From Dyella_A sp035685805 (GTDB taxonomy: Bacteria > Pseudomonadota > Gammaproteobacteria > Xanthomonadales > Rhodanobacteraceae), in NCBI RefSeq assembly GCF_035685805.1, contig NZ_DASSAB010000014.1, positions 1-64,000 of the forward strand: a DNA stretch of 64,000 nt, read 5' to 3'. The notes below the pieces were generated by a model. It was not told where the DNA came from, searched no databases, and saw only the letters and a program-made list of their open reading frames with translations. Both the position numbers and the translations under genes were made by a program. Positions 1-9,100 of this stretch are shown piece after piece; the first letter of the stretch is position 1; every line of letters starts with the position of its first letter.

Positions 1-1947
1 CAGATGGAAACCCTGCTGCGCGAAGGCCAGGCGCAGGCGCTTGCCGCCTCCGCGCGGGCGGTGGCGCGCAGCCTGGTGGCGACCGGCGCCACGCTGCCGC
101 GCGAGGCGCAGGGCTGGTACGTCGAGCAGGCCAGCACGCCGATCACGATCGACGGCTACGGCGACGACTGGGCGCCGCTGACGCCGTGGAGCGAGCCGGT
201 GGGTGCGCGCGCCAAGCTGCTGCTGGCGCAGGACGACCACTGGCTCTACCTGTGGCTGGACGTGCGTGACAGCCGCCGCACGCGCGCCGAGGTCGACGAT
301 CCGCTGGTGCTGCGCGCCGATCATGTGGTGCTCACGCTGGTGCGTGGGGCGGCGCGTCGTCGCTACCTGCTGGCCAGCGCGGCACCGGGGCCGGTCGGCG
401 CCCGGGCGCTGGATCCGCCGGTGGACGGACTGCCCGATCAGCTTGCCGCGCAGTGGCAGGAGGACGGCAGCGGCTACCGCATCGAACTGCGCGTGCCGCG
501 TGCGGCGGGGGTCGGCGGGCTGGGCCTGGGCGTGTTCGATCCGGCCGACGGCGGCGATCCGCTGGCGTTCGAGCAGCGTCCGTTGCTGGCGTACTCGGAC
601 ACGCTGTCGGCAGAACTGGCGCAGCTGGCACCGGACGATGTGCACGCCCGCGTGCTGTCGCCGGGCGGCTGGCTGCTGGCCCGCAGCGGCGCGGGTGCGA
701 CCAAGCGCGGGCAAGGCCCGCAACCGGGCTGGTTCGCCGCGTTGATCTACCGCTCGCTGCTGGCCGACCGGGTGCAGGCCTCGCAGCCGTGGATGCAGGA
801 CGCGCCGCGCCTGCTCACCGACGAGGTAACCCATGCACGCCGTGGCACGCCTGCCGCGGTGTGGCGCGAGGGCGAGACGCGCGCCAGCGTGGTGCTCGAT
901 GCCGCCGTGCCGATCGAGCGCGACGGTCAGGTGCGCGGCGTGCTGCTGCTGGAGCAGGCCAGCCGGGCGGTGCCGCTGCTGGCGAACCGCGCGCTGTTCG
1001 GCCTGTTGCTCACCAGCTTTGCGGTGCTGCTGGTGGCCGGCGGCATCCTGCTGGCGTTCGCCACGCGGCTGAGCCTGCGCCTGGGCAAGCTGCGCGATGC
1101 AGCCGAGCGGGCGCAGGCGGCCGATGGACGTCTTGACGGCCTGTTCCAGCGTGGCCGCTTTCCGATGACCGATGCGCCCGACGAAGTCGGCGACCTCGCG
1201 CGCAGCTTCGAGAAGCTGTTCGAGGCGGTCGGCGGCTACACCGACTACCTGCGCACGCTGGCGTCCAAGCTGTCGCACGAACTCAACACCCCGCTGGCGA
1301 TCGTCAAATCCTCGCTGGACAACCTCGAGCATGCGCTGGCCGCGGACGGCGGCGTGCCGGCCGACGCCGCGCCGTATCTCGAGCGCGCACGCGACGGCAC
1401 CGCGCGCCTGGGCGCTCTGGTGCGGGCGATGAGCGAGGCCAGCCGGATGGAGCGCGCGATCGCCGCCGCCGAGCCGGAGGATGTCGACCTGCGCGAGGTG
1501 CTGCGCGGCTGCGCCGAGTCCTACCGTGCGCTCGCCGGCACGCGGCCGTTCGAGTGCCTGCTGCCCGAGGCGCCGCTGCCGTTCCACGGCGCGCCCGAGC
1601 TGATCGCGCAAGCCCTGGACAAGCTGTTCGACAACGCGCTCTCGTTCACGCCCATCGACGGCTGGCTGCGGCTGGAGTTGCATGCCATCGACGGCGGCGC
1701 CCGGATCACCCTGGCCAACCAGGGCCCGTTGCTGCCCGAGGCGATGCAGGCCCGGCTGTTCGACTCGCTGGTGAGCCTGCGCGACAAGGCCACGCCCGGC
1801 GATGCGCCGCACCTGGGTTTGGGGCTGTACGTGGTGCGGCTGGTGGCCGAGCGCCACGGCGGCAACGCGCTGGCGCAGAACCTGGCCGATGGCAGCGGCG
1901 TGGCATTTACCCTGCAGCTGTTCGGCATGCCACGCCCGCGGCTATAG
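1..1947 (+). CDS. Sensor histidine kinase with CBM9/DOMON-like sensor (5' partial)
   Basis: This is a membrane sensor kinase cut by the window edge; the frame is open to base 1, so the true start lies upstream. Counting from the Met at 4, residues about 45-165 look like a CBM9/DOMON-type beta-sandwich (TIDGYGDDW, then a LYLWLDVRDS strand). One membrane segment follows at about 330-352, then a HAMP-like linker. The HisKA box has phospho-acceptor His425 in KLSHELNTP. The ATPase domain has an N box (LFDNALSFTP) and a G2 box (GLGLYVVRL). The G1 box reads ANQGPLLPE and lacks the usual Asp. The layout resembles the histidine kinases of the proteobacterial dedicated sortase system (TIGR03785), but no sortase or response regulator is visible here. 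The stop overlaps the convergent neighbour by 6 bp. Kinase identity is firm; the subfamily is a guess. Confidence 0.8.
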   Translation, partial: QMETLLREGQAQALAASARAVARSLVATGATLPREAQGWYVEQASTPITIDGYGDDWAPLTPWSEPVGARAKLLLAQDDHWLYLWLDVRDSRRTRAEVDDPLVLRADHVVLTLVRGAARRRYLLASAAPGPVGARALDPPVDGLPDQLAAQWQEDGSGYRIELRVPRAAGVGGLGLGVFDPADGGDPLAFEQRPLLAYSDTLSAELAQLAPDDVHARVLSPGGWLLARSGAGATKRGQGPQPGWFAALIYRSLLADRVQASQPWMQDAPRLLTDEVTHARRGTPAAVWREGETRASVVLDAAVPIERDGQVRGVLLLEQASRAVPLLANRALFGLLLTSFAVLLVAGGILLAFATRLSLRLGKLRDAAERAQAADGRLDGLFQRGRFPMTDAPDEVGDLARSFEKLFEAVGGYTDYLRTLASKLSHELNTPLAIVKSSLDNLEHALAADGGVPADAAPYLERARDGTARLGALVRAMSEASRMERAIAAAEPEDVDLREVLRGCAESYRALAGTRPFECLLPEAPLPFHGAPELIAQALDKLFDNALSFTPIDGWLRLELHAIDGGARITLANQGPLLPEAMQARLFDSLVSLRDKATPGDAPHLGLGLYVVRLVAERHGGNALAQNLADGSGVAFTLQLFGMPRPRL

Positions 1948-3210
1948 CGTCGGGCTTTCCAGGTGGAAGCGCACCGGCACGCGCGCCGTCGCCGTGGTGG
2001 CGCCGCCGTCGCTGCGCAGCGCACGAAAGCGCCACTTCCGGGCAGACGCCACCGCTGCGGCATCCAGCTCGGCAAATCCACTTGATTGCGCCACCGCGAT
2101 CTCTTGCGGCAGGCCATCGGTATCGATGGTCAACAGCAGCAGCACGGTGCCTTCGTGCCGCTGGCGCACCGCTTCGGCAGGGTAGTCCGGCGGCGGACGG
2201 CTGATGATCTCCACCGCGGCGGGCGCATCCGCCGCGCCGTATGCCACGACCCAGCCGCCGTGGCCCCGCTGGAGCCGGGCCTGATAGGCCTCCGGCTCGT
2301 CGCAGCGGTCCGAGCGACCGTCGCAGCGGCGCAGGCGATAGCCGAGCTGCCCCTGCTCGTCGATCGAGAAATCGAGCAGCTGCGTGCGGCGCGGATCGAT
2401 CGGCGCATCCATCGCGGTGCCGACGAAGGCGCCGTGGCGGAAGACGTAAAGCTGCACTGCGCTTGGCTGGCACTGCGCGTCCCGCTGCAACACCGCCTCG
2501 GCCACGTACGCGTCGGTGCTGCGCTGCGCGCGTCCAGTCAACTGGCGTTCGCCGCCGGTGAGCAGGAAGCGATCCTCCTCGCCGGTCGGCGCGGGGCCGG
2601 CCGGGCAGGTAGTTGTGGAGGCGGGCGCATCGGCAACCATCGGCTGCAGCGGTCGCGGCACATAGGTGACGGCCCGGCGCGCCGGCGCCGGTGGCGATGC
2701 GTGATGATGTGCCCACAGCGCCAGCAGCAGCACCGCGGCAGCCAGTCCGCCCAGCCAGGCCAGGGTGCTGCGCCGGCGCCGCACTGGCCGGGCGCCAGGC
2801 AGTGGCGGTGGCAGCAGGGCAGCGTTTGCGGGCAGCGGTGGCGGCGAGGCGGACGGCAGATCCTGCCAGCTGGCGTCGCCATCGTGGCACCAGCGGTCGC
2901 CGGCGCGGGCATAGGCTGCGCGCGCCGCGGCGGGCAGTGGCCCCAGCACCCGCTCGCCGCGCAGCAGCCAGATCAGCGCCCCGTGATCGACGTGCACCGC
3001 TGCGGCGGCGCCCATCTGCTGCAGCTGTCCGGCCTGGCTGACGGCCGTGGCCTCGTCCAGCGCGCGGCGGATGATCAGCGGCGCGCGTTGCCATACGTTT
3101 TCGCGAAACGCCGACGGTGTCATGCCGAACGCTGCGGCAAGGCGCGATTCGCTCGCCTCCGCGTCGTGGTCCAGGTGGTCGCCCGCAAGCACCAGGCAGA
3201 ACGTGTCCAT
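1942..3210 (-). CDS. TonB C-terminal-domain protein with central membrane anchor
   Basis: The protein has 422 residues. The N-terminal part (about 1-120) is cytoplasmic by topology and includes a small alpha/beta-looking segment around PLIIRRALDEA. A Pro-rich linker follows, then one membrane helix (about 150-168), a periplasmic stretch, and a C-terminal TonB domain (about 335-420) with YPAEAVRQRHEGTV, DTDGLPQEI and AARKWRF-like signatures. TonB C-terminal domains contact outer-membrane receptors or act as generic periplasmic modules. The N-terminal cytoplasmic extension is not that of classic TonB, and there are no exbB/exbD genes nearby, so energising a receptor is not assured. GGAGGG lies about 10 bases upstream of the ATG. 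The gene is convergent with the histidine kinase (6-bp overlap). Confidence 0.7.
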   Translation of the reverse strand: MDTFCLVLAGDHLDHDAEASESRLAAAFGMTPSAFRENVWQRAPLIIRRALDEATAVSQAGQLQQMGAAAAVHVDHGALIWLLRGERVLGPLPAAARAAYARAGDRWCHDGDASWQDLPSASPPPLPANAALLPPPLPGARPVRRRRSTLAWLGGLAAAVLLLALWAHHHASPPAPARRAVTYVPRPLQPMVADAPASTTTCPAGPAPTGEEDRFLLTGGERQLTGRAQRSTDAYVAEAVLQRDAQCQPSAVQLYVFRHGAFVGTAMDAPIDPRRTQLLDFSIDEQGQLGYRLRRCDGRSDRCDEPEAYQARLQRGHGGWVVAYGAADAPAAVEIISRPPPDYPAEAVRQRHEGTVLLLLTIDTDGLPQEIAVAQSSGFAELDAAAVASARKWRFRALRSDGGATTATARVPVRFHLESPTL

Positions 3211-3356
3211 GCCCGTGATTCCCTCCGATGGGTGCCTGCCAGCTTACCCAAGCGGCGCCTCGCCGCCACCCCGCCGGGCGCTGCCGGCCGCTGCGGCGCG
3301 CGGACGCAGTGCGCCGCCCGTCGTGCGGCCGTCGCGCGGTGGCGCGGCGTCATGCC

Positions 3357-3362
3357 TACAAT
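3357..3362 (+). promoter_or_regulatory. Possible -10 element for trpE
   Basis: TACAAT lies 35 bases upstream of the proposed GTG start of trpE, giving a short leader of about 28 bases. No good -35 hexamer is visible. The ATG at 3361 falls inside this element, which argues against using that ATG as the start. This is a weak call from one hexamer. Confidence 0.3.
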
Positions 3363-3396
3363 GGCCGTCCGTTTGAATCAGCCGGACCCACCCCAC

Positions 3397-4872
3397 GTGA
3401 TATCCCGAGACGAGTTCGACGCGCTGGTGGCCCAGGGCCACACGCGCATTCCGCTGGTGCGCGAGGTGTTTTCCGACCTCGACACGCCGCTGTCGGTGTA
3501 CCTGAAACTGGCCGATGGCCCGTACACCTTCCTGTTCGAATCGGTCGAGGGCGGTGCCACCTGGGGACGCTATTCGATCATCGGCCTGCCGGCGCGCCGC
3601 GTGTATCGCCTGCGCGGGCACGAGCTGGAAGTGGAGGACGCCGGCGAAGTCACCGAGCGCCGCCATCTGGACGATCCGCTGGCCGAGATCGAGAAGCTCC
3701 GCCAGCAGTACGACGTGCCGCGGCTGCCGCAGCTGCCGGCCTTCTCGGGCGGCCTGGTCGGTTACTTCGGCTTCGAGACGATCGGCTACATCGAGCCGCG
3801 CCTGGCGCAGTGGGGCCGGCCCGACGAACTCGGCACGCCGGATGTGCTGCTGATGCTGGCCGAGGAAGTCGCCGTGTTCGACAACCTCAAGGGCCGGCTG
3901 TACCTGATCGTGCACGCTGATCCGTCGCAGCCGCATGCGTACGCGCAGGCGCAGCGCCGGCTCGATGCGCTGGTCTACCGGTTGCGCCAGGGCGGCGCCT
4001 CGTATCCGCAGATGACCCAGTCGGTGGCGCTGGACGAGAGCGACTTCAAATCGTCATTCACCAAGGCCGAGTTCGAGGCGATGGTGGAGAAGGCCAAGGA
4101 GTACATCCGCGCCGGCGACATCTTCCAGGTGGTGCCGTCGCAGCGCCTCAGCGTGGGTTTCAATGCGCGCCCGGTGGACGTGTACCGCGCCCTGCGCGCG
4201 TTGAACCCCTCGCCGTACATGTACTTCGTCGATCTGGGCACCACCCAGATCGTCGGCTCCTCGCCGGAGATCCTCGCCCGCATGAAGGACGGCAAGGTGG
4301 TCGTGCGCCCGCTCGCCGGCACGCGCAAGCGCGGCGCTACCGAGGAAGAGGACCGGGCGCTGGAGGCCGAACTGCTGGCCGATCCGAAGGAGCGCGCCGA
4401 GCACGTCATGCTGATCGATCTGGGCCGCAACGACATCGGCCGGATCAGCGAAACCGGCACGGTCGAGGTGAGCGAGTCGTTCGTGGTCGAGCGCTACTCG
4501 CACGTCATGCACATCGTCTCGCAGGTGCAGGGCACGGCCAAGCCGAACCTCAGCTACATGGATGTGCTCAAGGCGACCTTCCCGGCCGGCACGCTCAGCG
4601 GCGCACCGAAGATCCGCGCGCTGGAGATCATCCAGGAGCTGGAGCCGTACAAGCGCAACATCTACGCCGGCGCGATCGGCTGGATCGGCTGGTGGGGCGA
4701 CGCCGACACCGCCATCGCGATCCGCACCGCGGTGATCCAGGACGGCCGCCTGCACGTGCAGGCCGGCGCCGGCATCGTCTACGACTCCGACCCCGCCGCC
4801 GAGTGGGAGGAGACCATGAGCAAGGGCCGCGCACTGTTCCGCGCCGTGGCGCAGGCGGCCAAGGGCTTGTGA
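3397..4872 (+). CDS. trpE: Anthranilate synthase component I
   Basis: TrpE makes anthranilate from chorismate using ammonia supplied by TrpG, the first step of tryptophan synthesis. The protein has about 491 residues with an N-terminal regulatory half (DTPLSVYLKLA, then an LFES variant of the Trp-binding motif) and a C-terminal chorismate-binding half (RPLAGTRKRGATEEED, LIDLGRNDIGR, FPAGTLSGAPKIRA, AGAGIVYDSDP). The GTG at 3397 is chosen because the residues after it align with TrpE N termini as I know them in Xanthomonas; the ATG at 3361 would give a longer, unusual N terminus. The partner trpG lies about 32 kb away at 37.3 kb. The stop overlaps the next gene's GTG by 4 bases. Confidence 0.95.
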   Translation: MISRDEFDALVAQGHTRIPLVREVFSDLDTPLSVYLKLADGPYTFLFESVEGGATWGRYSIIGLPARRVYRLRGHELEVEDAGEVTERRHLDDPLAEIEKLRQQYDVPRLPQLPAFSGGLVGYFGFETIGYIEPRLAQWGRPDELGTPDVLLMLAEEVAVFDNLKGRLYLIVHADPSQPHAYAQAQRRLDALVYRLRQGGASYPQMTQSVALDESDFKSSFTKAEFEAMVEKAKEYIRAGDIFQVVPSQRLSVGFNARPVDVYRALRALNPSPYMYFVDLGTTQIVGSSPEILARMKDGKVVVRPLAGTRKRGATEEEDRALEAELLADPKERAEHVMLIDLGRNDIGRISETGTVEVSESFVVERYSHVMHIVSQVQGTAKPNLSYMDVLKATFPAGTLSGAPKIRALEIIQELEPYKRNIYAGAIGWIGWWGDADTAIAIRTAVIQDGRLHVQAGAGIVYDSDPAAEWEETMSKGRALFRAVAQAAKGL

Positions 4873-5576
4873 GGCGCGGGGCGACCTGCGCTGGCGTAGC
4901 CATGGCGCTGGCGACCGCGCTTGCAGCCGGTGCCAGTGCGTCCCCACCCGCGCCCGCCTGGCCCGATACCGCGCTGGCCCGCACCGAGGCGCTGGCGTTG
5001 CTGCAGACGCTCAACGCCGACCTGCTCAGCCACGACAGCGCCACGCTGACGCTGGAGCGCTGGTGCGGCGCGCACGGCATGGCGTCGCCGGCGAGGGTCA
5101 TCGCCGAACACGCACGCGGCGCGGCGCGGCCGCTGCCGGATGATCTGCGCGCGCAGCTGGGGTTGCCCGCGGATGCGCCGGTGGCCTATCGCCGGGTGGC
5201 ACTGCGTTGTGGCGGGCACACGCTGTCGGAGGCGGAGAACTGGTACGTGCCGTCGCGACTGACGGCCGCCATGAACCGCACGCTGGAGCGCACCGACGCG
5301 CCGTTCGGCAAGGTGGTGCAGTCGCTGCATTTCCGCCGCCGCACCTTGTCTGCGGTGCTGCTGTGGGCGCCGCTGCCGGCCGGCTGGGAGCGGGCGCCGC
5401 GGTTGCCGGCCGATCGCGCCGGCGCGCTGGCGATTCCGGATCGGGTGCTGCAGCACCGCGCGGTGCTGGTCGACGGTGAGGGGCGGCCGTTCAGCGCGCT
5501 GATCGAGACCTACACCGGCCAGGTGCTGGCGTTCACGCCGCCCTCGCCGCCCGCCGGGGAGCAGCGGGCCCGTTAA
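4869..5576 (+). CDS. Exported chorismate-lyase (UbiC)-like protein
   Basis: This 235-residue protein starts at a GTG overlapping the trpE stop (GTGA), so it is translationally coupled. The start yields an Arg-Arg plus hydrophobic N terminus (VAMALATALAAGASA) that reads as a Sec signal peptide. The body resembles the UbiC/UTRA fold: a YRRVALRCGG strand at the position of UbiC's YWLREILLC, then a WYVPSRL segment, an NRTLERTDAPFGKV helix, and a late SALIETYTG strand carrying a Glu equivalent to UbiC Glu155. UbiC converts chorismate to 4-hydroxybenzoate in the cytoplasm; an exported copy would not meet chorismate, so the real ligand is unknown. The resemblance is from memory of the UbiC sequence, not a search. 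Confidence 0.55.
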   Translation: MRRGATCAGVAMALATALAAGASASPPAPAWPDTALARTEALALLQTLNADLLSHDSATLTLERWCGAHGMASPARVIAEHARGAARPLPDDLRAQLGLPADAPVAYRRVALRCGGHTLSEAENWYVPSRLTAAMNRTLERTDAPFGKVVQSLHFRRRTLSAVLLWAPLPAGWERAPRLPADRAGALAIPDRVLQHRAVLVDGEGRPFSALIETYTGQVLAFTPPSPPAGEQRAR

Positions 5577-5649
5577 AGATCACCTCGGAATGGCCGCTAT
5601 CGTGAGGCCCGGCGCGGATGGTCCGCGCGGTCCGCGAAGGCACGCCTCC

Positions 5650-6084
5650 ATGAACGTACCGGATCTCAGCCAGCTGCCCTACCGGCACCCCCCGATGACC
5701 CGCGGGGTGGACCCCAAACGCATGAACTGGCTGTGGCGGCTGATCTGCGAGCTCGGCTCGATCGACGCGAACGAGGTGATGGCCTCGCTGCACGCCGCCG
5801 GCGTGCCGGTGGACCTGCGGCGCGTGCGCAGCTGGACCGTCAACGACCGCGACGCGTCGTTCTTCCCGATGACGCTGGCCGAGATGGAGCGCAACGTGCG
5901 CACGGTGCTGGCGCTGCGGCTCGCCCAGGCCGAGGCCGCGCGCAACGCCGCCGACGCACCGCCGGATGCTGCGCCCGCAGACGTCGATGCGGATGCCACG
6001 GCGGCGCCCGCTGCCGAAGCCGGTGTCGATGCCGCCGTGCCGGCTGCCGATCCCGACGCCGAAGCGGTGCCGCTGGAGTGGTAG
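5650..6084 (+). CDS. Small protein of unknown function, Ala-rich tail
   Basis: This is a 144-residue protein I do not firmly recognise. Residues about 20-80 form a compact, probably helical domain (NWLWRLICELGSIDANEVMA, then VRSWTVNDRD and FFPMTLAEME), followed by an acidic Ala/Asp/Pro-rich low-complexity tail of about 50 residues ending VPLEW. The paired pattern (an N-terminal helix pair, then a VRSW plus DRD loop) is loosely like DUF1456/YehS repeats, present here once. The ATG at 5650 is chosen because upstream residues look like untranslated GC-rich sequence. It lies between the UbiC-like gene and recC, all on the same strand. Confidence 0.55.
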   Translation: MNVPDLSQLPYRHPPMTRGVDPKRMNWLWRLICELGSIDANEVMASLHAAGVPVDLRRVRSWTVNDRDASFFPMTLAEMERNVRTVLALRLAQAEAARNAADAPPDAAPADVDADATAAPAAEAGVDAAVPAADPDAEAVPLEW

Positions 6085-6171
6085 CGGCCGGATGAGCGCT
6101 CGCGCGTCGCAGTCGCTGCGATGCGTCGGTGGTTCGCTGTGCCGTCTTCGCGCACGGCTATCATCCCCACG

Positions 6172-9100
6172 ATGCACACCGCCCCCACGGACGACCTCCA
6201 TCACGGCCTCGTGGTCTATCGCGCCAGCCGGCTCGAGGCCCTGCTCGATCCGCTGCTGACCCTGCTCGACAGCGCGCCGCCGGCCGATGTGCTGGCGCCG
6301 CAGACGGTGATCGCCGCCCATCCGGGCATGCGCCACTGGCTGGCCGGCGCGCTGGCGCGTCGTCGCGGGCCGGCCGGCATCGTCGCCAACCTGCGCATCA
6401 GCCTGCCCAGCACCTGGCTCGACGAACTGGCGCTCAGCGCGCTGGGCAGCGGCGCCGTGGCGCTCACGCCGTATCGGCGCGACCGGCTGCGCTGGCGCAT
6501 CCACCACCACCTGCCCGCGGTGGACGATGCGGCCGTCCGCGCCTATCTCGCCGGTGCGGACGCACCGCGTCGGCGCTACCAGCTGGCCGACCGGCTGGCG
6601 CGGCTGTACACGCAGTACCTGGTCTACCGGCCGGACTGGCTGGCGGCGTGGCAGCGCGGCCGCGACGACGTGCCCGAAGCCACCTTCATGGCGCCGCTGT
6701 GGCGCCAGCTGCGCGCCGACATCGGCCTGCCGCATCGCGGCGAGCGGGTCGATGCGCTGGTACAGGACCTCGCCCGCCGGCCGCAGCGCCAGGCCAGCGA
6801 CGAGCCGCTGCACATCTTCGGCGTCAGCCACCTGGCGCCGGCCGAGCTGGCCCTGCTGCGCGCGGTGGCGCAGCTGCGGCCGGTGATCCTGTACGTGCCG
6901 GACCCGTGCCGCGACTACTGGGCCGGCCTGCGCGGCGAGCGCGAGCAGTTGCGCGAACGGGCGCAGCAGGTGGACTTCAGCGAGGCTTCCGAACAGTTCT
7001 TCCTGCAGATGGGGCATCCGCTGCTGGCCAGCTGGGGCCGCATGGGCCAGCACTTCATGCTCAACCTGCAGGCCTTCGACGACGCCATCGCCATGGACGT
7101 GCGCCACTGGCAGGACGAGGCGCCCCAGCGCGGCGAGGGCGACGGCCTGCTGCAGCGCCTGCAGGAGAGCATGCGTCAGCTCGATACCACGCGGGTGCAG
7201 CCGTTGCGTGGCGGCGCGGCGGCGGCGCTGGCCGACCGCTCGTTGCGCGTGCACCTGTGCCACACCCGCCTGCGCGAGCTGGAGGTGCTGCGCGACGCAC
7301 TGCTGCGCGAGCTGTCCGAGCGGCCGGACCTGAAGCCCTCCGACATCGTGGTGATGGCGCCGGATATCGCCGCCTACGTGCCGCTGCTGCCGGCCGTGTT
7401 CGGCGAGGCCGGGCGCCACCAGGGGCCGCTGCCCTACCACTTGGCCGACGTGGCGGTAGCCAGCACGCATCCGCTGCTCGAGGCGTTCAGCCGGTTGTTG
7501 TCGATCCCCGAATCGCGTCTCGCCGCACCGGAGCTGCTGGACCTGATGCAGGTGCCGGAAGTAGCCCGCGCCCTGGGCCTGGACGACAGCGATCTGGACA
7601 CGCTGACGCGCTGGCTGCGCCAGAGCCGCGTGGCGTGGGCGCTCGACGGTGCCTTCCGCGAAGGCTTCGGCGTGCCCGGCATCGACGACTACACCTTCGC
7701 CTGGGGCATGGATCGCCTGCTTGCCGGCTATGTCATGGGCGACGCCTCCGACCAGGCGGGCGAAGGCTGGACATTGCCCGGCGGCGAACTGTGGCCGGTG
7801 GAGGGCGTGCATGGCCCGCAGGCAGCGGTGCTCGGGGCGCTGGACCGGCTGCTGCTGGCGCTGGCCGAACTGCATCGCGACGCCGGCACGCCGCGCAGCG
7901 CCTCGGCCTGGGCGACCCGCCTGGAAAGCCTGCTGGACACGCTGTTCCGGGTCGACCCGCGCGACCACGAGGCGGTCGAGGCGCTGTCGCTGCTGCGCCG
8001 GTTTCTGCAGGCGACCAAGCTGGAGACGGCCGACTGCGGCCTCGACCCGGTGCTGGATTTTTCCGTGGTGCGCGAGGTGCTGCGCGAACGGCTGGCGGCC
8101 GCGCCGGAGCGCCAGCGCTTCCTGCTCGGCGGCATCACCTTCTGCGGCATGGTTCCGCAGCGCGCGATCCCGTTCCGGGTGATCGCCGTGCTCGGCCTCA
8201 ACGACGGCGAGTTCCCGCGCACCGTCGGCGACGCCGGGCTGGACCTGATGCAGCGCCACCGCCGTCTGGGCGATCGCGACGTGCGCAACGACGACCGTTA
8301 TCTGTTCCTGGAAACCGTGATGGCCGCGCGTGAGGTGCTGCACCTGTCGTACCTCGGCGAAGGCATCCGCGACGGCAAGCCCCGCAACCCGGCCGCGCCG
8401 CTGGCCGAACTGCTGGGCCTGCTGGACGAGCAGGCCGGCCTGCGCGGCGAAGACGGCGATATCGACGAGCGGCCGGCGGCGCCCGGTGCCGCGCCGGTGA
8501 TCCGGCGGCCGTGGCGCATCCGCCATCCGCTGCAGCCGTTCGACGCGCGCTACTTCGACGGCAGCGACCCGCGCCTGTTCTCGTTCGACGCCGGGTTCGC
8601 CGGCATGGTGCGGGGCGAGGCCGGCGGCTCGTTCATGCAGCCGGCCGCGGGCCCGGCGCCGATGCCTGCGGCCACGGTGCCGCTGCGCGAGGTGCAGGCG
8701 TACTTCCGCGACCCCGCCCGGCAGGTGCTGGCGCAGCAGCTCAACATCCGCCTGGATGCGCTGGACGACGATCCCCTGCAGGACAGCGAGCCGCTGCAGG
8801 CCGGCTTCAGTGCCCTGGACCAGGTGGCGAAGCGGCTCTTCTTCGAGGCGATCGAACGCGGCGCGTTCGCGCTGCCGGAGCAGGCCCCTGCGTGGTTGCG
8901 CCTGAGCGGCATGCTGCCCAGCGGCCGGCTCGGAACAGACGCCTGGACGTCCGAACGCGCGGCGGTGCAGGCGCTGCTCGAGCGCGCGCAGTCGCATCCG
9001 CTGTTTGCGCCGGTGCCGCCGCGGCGCCAGCCGGTCTCGCTGGCGCTGGCGCTCGGGCCGGTCAGCGTGGAGGGCACGCTGGAGCGCGTGTTCGGCCAGG

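Noticed and set aside
2086..3396. Long N-terminal extension of the trpE frame upstream of 3397
   Set aside because: It overlaps the TonB-domain gene on the other strand, has no TrpE-like residues, and would cover the likely promoter.
5533..8997. A 1154-codon open frame on the reverse strand across recC
   Set aside because: It lies opposite a well-supported recC gene; its product is rich in Gln, Arg, His and Ala with no domain signature. Long antisense frames are expected at this GC content.
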